Shown piece after piece: positions 59,501-64,000 of a DNA stretch of 64,000 nt (positions are counted from its first letter, which is position 1; each line of letters begins with the position of its first letter). Position numbers and translations under genes: made by a program. Source of the stretch: Macrostomum hystrix (taxonomy: Eukaryota > Platyhelminthes > Macrostomidae); NCBI GenBank assembly GCA_950097015.1, contig CATNEN010000039.1, positions 14,354,501 to 14,418,500 on the forward strand. The letters are read 5' to 3'. Below the pieces are notes generated by a model. It was not told the origin of the DNA, ran no database searches, and saw only the letters and a program-made list of their open reading frames with translations.

Positions 59501-60369
59501 TCCAGCTGGGCCAGAAGGGCGTTCCAGCTCAACTTGAAACGAAATCGCAACAAGGGTCGCGTGGAGCGTTCGGCCGCAAGAAGGGAGAAAAAGGCAACGA
59601 AAACTCTGGCCATTGTGCTGGGTAAGTGTGACAACACGATCGATTAGCAGTAGAAAGATGGTTCAAACTTTCCGCCCTTTGCGATTAACTTACTTTCAAA
59701 GGCGTCCGACGTCAGCATCATCGGGATATTCAGCGTTTCTTTTCGAAGAACCTAATGGCAAGAAGAATTAACATACGTCGCTGTCTATAGCTGTGATGAA
59801 TCTATATTGGTACAAAAAATACGATATAATCAACAACAATAGCCGATATCGCTATATGCTGAAATTTTTGTGAGCAGAAAAATTATGCCGATATTGGTGG
59901 TTCCTTGACACCAGACATCCCGTCGAGAATATCTCGATGATTGATATGTTTTTGTGATTCTGGAAGTTGTTTCATTGAGAAATGTGGCCTCGCCGTGGAA
60001 TTGAACTTAGTGACCTTGGTGCGAGAGGCAAACCGCTCTACCACCGACAGCCTCCGCAGCCCTTCTGTAGTTTAGTTTTTTTAATTGTGCCGATTCGTCA
60101 TGCTGAGAAATCGCTCCAACACCGCGCATTCCGCAGGTGTTTTCCTGCTCTGCTGGCTCCCATTCTTCATCTCCAATCTGATCTGGGCGGCCTGCCTGAA
60201 GAGCATCGACACGCCGATGTTCAGCGGACCGCTGTGCCAGTACGACCGACGCATCGGCGTCTTCATCGTGTGGCTCGGATATGTGAACAGCACCCTCAAC
60301 CCGCTAATCTACACCATCTTCAACAATGAGTTTAGGAAGGCCTTCAAGAAGTTGCTTCACTTTGGTTGA
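50598..60369 (+). CDS. D2-like dopamine receptor (class A GPCR)
   Basis: Five exons join in frame: 50598-50990, 57403-57515, 57592-57859, 58859-59621 and 60137-60369, giving 589 aa. All junctions are GT-AG. The extracellular N-terminus has several N-glycosylation sequons. TM1-2 lie in exon 1. Exon 2 has C144 and D151, the TM3 amine-binding Asp, in [18 protein letters not shown] (168-170) replaces the usual DRY. Exon 3 has C226 and the TM5 serines S237, S238 and S241 ([10 protein letters not shown]), which contact the catechol ring. Exon 4 encodes a third intracellular loop of about 250 residues, Gly/Ala-rich then acidic. Exon 5 has CWLPFF, NPLIY and a very short tail ending LLHFG. A long loop 3 with a short tail is typical of Gi-coupled D2-like receptors; other biogenic-amine receptors are less likely. 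Confidence 0.9.
51115..51205 (+). mobile_element. SINE-B head in receptor intron 1
   Basis: The A-box-like gagtggcagagctgtcta, a long variable arm (cgagctcgcatgagctc) and ctcgatttcacggcgaggccacatt match the tRNA Leu/Ser-type head of this family in direct orientation. Confidence 0.6.
53628..53735 (+). mobile_element. SINE fragment in receptor intron 1
   Basis: A B-box-like gggagttcgaatctcagccc is followed by tgtgtccttgagtaagg, the same order as in SINE-A (gattcccgac..gcgtcctttagcaag). The body after it is diverged. Confidence 0.45.
53960..54260 (-). pseudogene. LINE C-terminal fragment in receptor intron 1
   Basis: The minus strand reads [20 protein letters not shown] then [17 protein letters not shown] and ARHGVMLRLS. 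This matches the conserved ..LYGSETWTLTxxLxxRL..MLR segment after the RT domain of many LINEs. Only this piece is present. Confidence 0.6.
54891..55962 (-). mobile_element. mariner element, internally deleted
   Basis: The ends are TA-flanked inverted repeats (left cgaggggtgtccaaaaagta; right end the complement of a diverged copy, ..gcaaccctcg). Between them lies a defective mariner transposase gene on the minus strand. The total is about 1.07 kb, shorter than a full mariner element of about 1.3 kb, in line with internal deletion. It lies inside the first intron of the receptor gene. Confidence 0.85.
55125..55800 (-). pseudogene. mariner transposase, deleted
   Basis: The N-terminus has the paired HTH region ([55 protein letters not shown]). 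A TAG at 55440-55442 interrupts the frame. It resumes with [13 protein letters not shown], the first catalytic Asp. It then jumps from ESKVWT to [20 protein letters not shown], the C-terminal end, so the second and third catalytic residues are lost. It is inactive. Confidence 0.85.
56276..56551 (-). pseudogene. LINE C-terminal end fragment
   Basis: The 91-codon minus frame ends in [18 protein letters not shown] then a DKWRRAF segment after an [12 protein letters not shown] stretch. This resembles the last part of LINE proteins (..RR..TL.D.L..D.G..........WR). Evidence is weak without alignment. Confidence 0.35.
57966..58255 (+). mobile_element. SINE-A copy in receptor intron 3
   Basis: It contains gtcggactcacgacttgaaggtcg, the B box gggttcgaatcccgattc, cattgcttcagttcaccc, the ggtaattgagggcgggtgtc block, the block around catggactgaac, gccgcgcaatagcggctgt and tggtccaattaggg. 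The A-box half of the head is missing. Confidence 0.85.
58556..58646 (+). repeat. Direct repeat, copy 1 (receptor intron 3)
   Basis: About 90 bp starting ttcttttcgaagaacctaat and ending aatacgatataatcaa, repeated at 59738-59834 with small indels. The copies lie on either side of exon 4, which encodes the third intracellular loop. Confidence 0.9.
59738..59834 (+). repeat. Direct repeat, copy 2 (receptor intron 4)
   Basis: Second copy of 58556-58646, with acgtcgctgtc inserted relative to copy 1 and one extra a. It lies 117 bp after exon 4. Confidence 0.9.
59982..60052 (-). mobile_element. SINE-B tRNA-like head in receptor intron 4
   Basis: The reverse complement starts gctgtcggtggtagagcggtttgcctctcgc (A-box region) and ends aagttcaattccacggcgagg (B box GTTCAATTCC). 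Only the head and a short flank are present, so it is a SINE piece rather than a working tRNA. Confidence 0.65.
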
Positions 60370-60475
60370 CACGCAATAATCTCGCAATTCAACAAAGTGG
60401 ATTTTTCTGTCTGTGAAGGCCTAAAGTTATCAGCCTTGTTTGCTCAAAGTCCATCCTCTTAAAATATTTTTTCGA

Positions 60476-60481
60476 AATAAA
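60476..60481 (+). promoter_or_regulatory. Polyadenylation signal of the receptor gene
   Basis: AATAAA lies 107 nt after the stop codon of the D2-like receptor and is followed by a T-rich stretch (tactatttgtcatt). It is a plausible 3' end for that gene. Confidence 0.5.
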
Positions 60482-60699
60482 TACTATTTGTCATTATACT
60501 AACCTTAGATTTTGGCTGCAAAGTAAACTGCCGACCCCGTGTCAGCAGCTATAGTACATTGATTTCAAATTTGCACCGCTGAATGCACAGCAAAATGTTG
60601 ATTTCATAATTTGTATTTTTAATAGAATAATTCTGTTCTTTTGCGTACGAATGCATTCAGCAACTTTGGCTGAAATCTGTCAATTGCCTAGCTAGTTGT

Positions 60700-60900
60700 T
60701 TAAAGCTTCGGACACACGACTTGAAGGTCGGAGGTTCGATTCCCGACTCCACTGGAACAATATTGTGTCCTTTAGCAGGGTGTGGCGTCCCCCCAGTCCA
60801 TGGACTGAACAGCCGTACGCAGCTTTCAGATGAGCCGCGCAATAGCTGCGGCTGTGCTGTCGGCTGCACATCTGGTTCAATTGGTTCAGATGTAATTAAG
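60700..60900 (+). mobile_element. SINE-A copy, internally shortened
   Basis: It contains cttcggacacacgacttgaaggtcgg, the B box ggttcgattcccgactcc, ttgtgtcctttagcagg, then a jump to gtgtggcgtcc and the block around catggactgaacagccgtacgc. The middle part (cattgcttcag to the Gly-Gly-like gggtg) is deleted relative to 43390-43715. Confidence 0.85.
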
Positions 60901-61665
60901 ATTGCACTTTTCAAATTTCAAATAACCTGGTGCCCTGGTGGATATATGTTAAGTCAAAATGGCTACAATTAAGCATGGACATTTATCAAGAGATATTAAA
61001 TAATCTGCTACGCTTTGGGATTTTGTTTCCTCGCGGCCCAATGCATCTCCATCTGTTTAGCTTGAAATCTGCAATAGTGGCTGGCGTTTCGATTTTCACA
61101 TTTCCCCTTTGAAGTGTAGTCATCACTCAAGTTCAGTTTATAGCTACAAATTTCTGCAGTGGCTTCAGGTTTAAAATTAGGGAACAAAGCAACGGATAAT
61201 CGTGTTGACACTAGATACAGATAGCATGCAACAGCAGCTTGTTCTTTTCGGCTTCTCATGCTCATCAGATTTAATGCAATCAGATCTTGATCTCCCGTTT
61301 CACATACATTTTTTATCAGAAAGGCTGTTAAAATCGAAATAGAATTTTTCGTAGCTCTTACGCATAAGCGCCAGAAAATTGCTCAGGTTAATGAAATAAC
61401 TTAGAACTTGTTTGCACTGTTGCACTTGATTGAAATTAATATTTGTTTAAATCAGTTTTGTGTTTGTTTGTCTGCCGTGCTGCGAGTATTATGGTGATTG
61501 TCTTTAGATAGTGTTTAATCTAAAAATACTTGTAATAAATTGTAATAAATTGCTTAGTTTGTGACGTTGCTTTTACAATTTTTTCTTTTGTATTTTTGTT
61601 ACCATTAATGCAAATTGATGGAAGATTAAAATACTTAGCCCAGTTGGGTGCAGTACAAGCCAGAA
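60901..61665. other. Intergenic DNA, nothing recognised
   Basis: AT-rich DNA without a recognisable gene. Confidence 0.5.
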
Positions 61666-61905
61666 CCAGCCAATCTTAGGCGGAGTGAGGGGGTTGTAGC
61701 GCATAGCTGACTGTTTATAGTCACAGCCAATCATAGAGCGGAGTGAGGGGGTTGTAGCGCATAGCTGACTGTTTATAGTCACAGCCAATCTTAGAGCGGA
61801 GTGAGGGGGTTGTAGCGCATAGCTGACTGTTTATAGTCACAGCCAATCATAGAGCGGAGTGAGGGGGTTGTAGCACATAGCTGGCTGTTTGGCCACAGCC
61901 AATCA
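61666..61905. repeat. 58-bp tandem array, about 4 units
   Basis: The unit is cacagccaatcWtagagcgg, then agtgagggggttgtagcgca and tagctgactgtttatagt. Starts fall at about 61664, 61722, 61780, 61838 and 61894. Only the last unit is shorter and more diverged. The GAGTGAGGGGG word resembles the satellite that starts 430 bp downstream. Confidence 0.95.
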
Positions 61906-62335
61906 AATCCGAGCAGGACACAGCCGTATCTTAGGTATGTGGGTCAAAATGCAGTTCGTCATTTCAATCATTGACACAAATTAGATTTCGTAATTATCTT
62001 ATCACTCCGATCGACACGCAATTGAGTCGAAAATTTTATGGAGCAACAGTTGCTTGAGTTGCTCAACATGCGATTCAATTTAAATGGTTAGAGTAAATGC
62101 AATATAAGAATATCCCAATAGATTTCGAGTTGAGCTGGCTTGGCTTTTTTAGTTAGTGAGGTAGGGAGACATTTTAATTTCCTGTCCAACTTCCGTGAGA
62201 CATGGTGATAGGGCGACTTACATCACTTCCTAAACAGATGCTGAGCACACGAATTGATGACATTTCACAGACTTTCTCAACTAGCAGCTTGGCAAAGGCG
62301 TTATCGCTTAGAGGCGAGGAAGCCAAAGCTTTCTT
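61906..62335. other. Unique stretch between two arrays
   Basis: No gene was recognised. Confidence 0.5.
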
Positions 62336-62339
62336 CAGG

Positions 62340-64000
62340 GATTGAATGAGGGGGTGCGTGAGGGAGTGAGTGAGGGAGTGAGTGAGGGAGTGAGTGAGGG
62401 AGTGAGTGAGGGAGTGAGTAAGTGAAGGAGTGAGTGAAGGAGTAAGTAAGGGAGTGAGTGAGGGAGTGCGTGAGGGAGTGAGTGAGGGAGTGAGTGAAGG
62501 AGTGAAGAAGTGAGTGAAGGAGTGAGTGAGGGAGTGAGTGAGGGAGTGAGTGAGGGAGTGAGTGAGGGAGTGAGTGAAGGAGTGAGTGAGGGAGTGAGTG
62601 AGGGAGTGAGTGAGGGAGTGAGTGAAGGAGTAAAGGAGTGAGAGAAGGATTGAGTGAGGGAGTAAGTGAGGGAGTGAATGAGGGAGTGAGTGAGGGAGTG
62701 AGTGAAGGAGTGAGTGAGGGAGTGAGTGAGGGAGTGAGTGAGGGAGTGAGTGAAGGAGAGAGTGAGGGAGTGAGTGAGTGAGGGAGTAAGTGAGTGAGGG
62801 AGTGTGAGAGGGAGTGAGGGAGTGAGTGAGGGAGTGAGTGAGAGAGTGAGTGAGGGAGTGAGTAAGTGAAGGAGTGAGTGAAGGAGTGAGTGAGGGAGTG
62901 AGTGAGGGAGTGCGTGAGGGAGTGAGTGAGGGAGTGAGTGAAGGAGTGAAGGAGTGAGTGAAGGAGTGAGTGAGGGAGTGAGTGAGGGAGTGAGAGAGGG
63001 AGTGAATGAGGGGGTGCGTGAGGGAGTGAGTGAGGGAGTGAGTGAGGGAGTGAGTGAAGGAGTGAGTGAGGGAGTGAGTGAGGGAGTGAGTGAGGGAGTT
63101 AGTGAAGGAGTAAAGGAGTGAGAGAAGGAGTGAGTGAGTGAGTAAGTGAGGGAGAGAATGAGGGAGTGAGTGAGGGAGTGAGTGAAGGAGTGAGTGAAGG
63201 AGTGAGTGAGGGAGTGAGTGAGGGAGTGAGTGAGGGAGTGAGTGAGAGAGTGAGTGAAGGAGTGAGTGAAGGAGAGAGTGAGGGAGTGAGTGAGTGAGGG
63301 AGTGAGTGAGGGAGTGAGTGAAGGAGTGAGTGAGGGAGTGAGTGAGGGAGTGAGTGAGGGAGTGAGTGAAGGAGAGAGTGAGGGAGTGAGTGAGTGAGGG
63401 AGTAAGTGAGTGAGGGAGTGTGAGAGGGAGTGAGGGAGTGAGTGAGGGAGTGAGTGAGAGAGTGAGTGAGGGAGTGAGTAAGTGAAGGAGTGAGTGAAGG
63501 AGTGAGTGAGGGAGTGAGTGAGGGAGTGCGTGAGGGAGTGAGTGAGGGAGTGAGTGAAGGAGTGAGTGAGGGAGTGAGTGAAGGAGTGAGTGAGGGAGTG
63601 AGTGAGGGAGTGAGTGAGGGAGTGAGTGAGGGAGTGAGTGAAGGAGTAAAGGAGTGAGAGAAGGAGTGAGTGAGGGAGTAAGTGAGGGAGTGAGTGAGGG
63701 AGTGAGTGAGGGAATGAGTGAAGGAGTGAGTGAAGGAGTGAGTGAGGGAGTGAGTGAGGGAGTGAGTGAGGGAGTGAGTGAAGGAGTGAGTGAAGGAGTG
63801 AGTGAGGGAGTGAGTAAGGGAGTGAATGAGGGAGTGAGTGAGGGAATGAGTGAAGGAGTGAGTGAAGGAGTGAGTGAGGGAGTGAGTGAGGGAGTGAGTG
63901 AGGGAGTGAGTGAAGGAGTGAGTGAAGGAGTGAGTGAGGGAGTGAGTGAGTGAGGGAGTGAGTGAGTGAGGGAGTGTGAGAGGGAGTGAGTGAGGGAGTG
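62340..64000. repeat. GAGTGAGTGAGG-type satellite, runs off the window
   Basis: A 12-bp monomer, gagtgagtgagg, with a frequent gaagg variant and insertions of 4-8 bp (gtaagtga, gagtgaga). Higher-order copies are visible: the order at 62641-62830 recurs in part at 63121-63300 and 63301-63480. The strand shown is nearly free of C. Long VSEGVSEG frames are by-products. Confidence 0.97.

Noticed and set aside
63654-63953. VSEGVSEG open frame
   Set aside because: It lies wholly within the 12-bp satellite.

Overview
The window looks like a piece of a metazoan nuclear genome, probably an invertebrate. Its genes are split by GT-AG introns and include a Notch receptor, a D2-like dopamine receptor, an SLC16-type transporter and ankyrin-repeat genes. 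Intergenic DNA is AT-rich, coding exons are GC-richer, and the window is crowded with satellites, tRNA-derived SINEs, broken LINEs, cut-and-paste DNA transposons and a tyrosine-recombinase (DIRS/Ngaro-type) retrotransposon. A flatworm or other lophotrochozoan would fit the repeat content and the very short Notch, but the sequence does not prove this.

Layout. 1-6703: four blocks of a 15-bp satellite with conserved unique boundaries. 6704-10200: LTR-like remnant, a RING-finger exon and a 126-bp tandem duplication. 10243-12490 (-): monocarboxylate-transporter-like gene in three exons. 12491-19050: foldback, 16-bp repeat arrays, SINEs, a broken fibrinogen-domain gene, LTR and LINE pieces. 19056-29401 (+): two related ankyrin genes; the second has an extra Gly-rich exon with an unrecognised C-terminal region. 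Between them lie LINE debris, a Merlin-type transposon remnant and a 60-bp foldback insertion. 31301-35126 (+): DIRS-like element with gag-like, RT/RNase H and tyrosine recombinase frames. 37083-42025 (-): compact Notch, seven exons, 1118 aa. 42100-50500: SINE, broken LINE, a Tc1/mariner derivative with 253-bp inverted repeats that keeps only the DNA-binding half of its transposase, and a 24-bp array. 50598-60369 (+): D2-like dopamine receptor in five exons, 589 aa, whose 6.4-kb first intron holds a mariner remnant and LINE pieces. 61666-64000: a 58-bp array, then a GA/GT-rich satellite running off the window.

The host genes do not form a pathway or operon; each stands alone. The points most worth a second look are: a canonical A AAA AAC slippery heptamer directly before the stop of the gag-like ORF, with RT in the -1 frame; an ankyrin gene whose stop codon lies inside a splice donor, so that retention or removal of one intron selects a short or long protein; near-identity of one exon between two otherwise diverged ankyrin paralogues; the reduced Notch (8 EGF, 2 LNR); and the DNA-binding-domain-only transposon. 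All calls come from reading the sequence; no database search was made.
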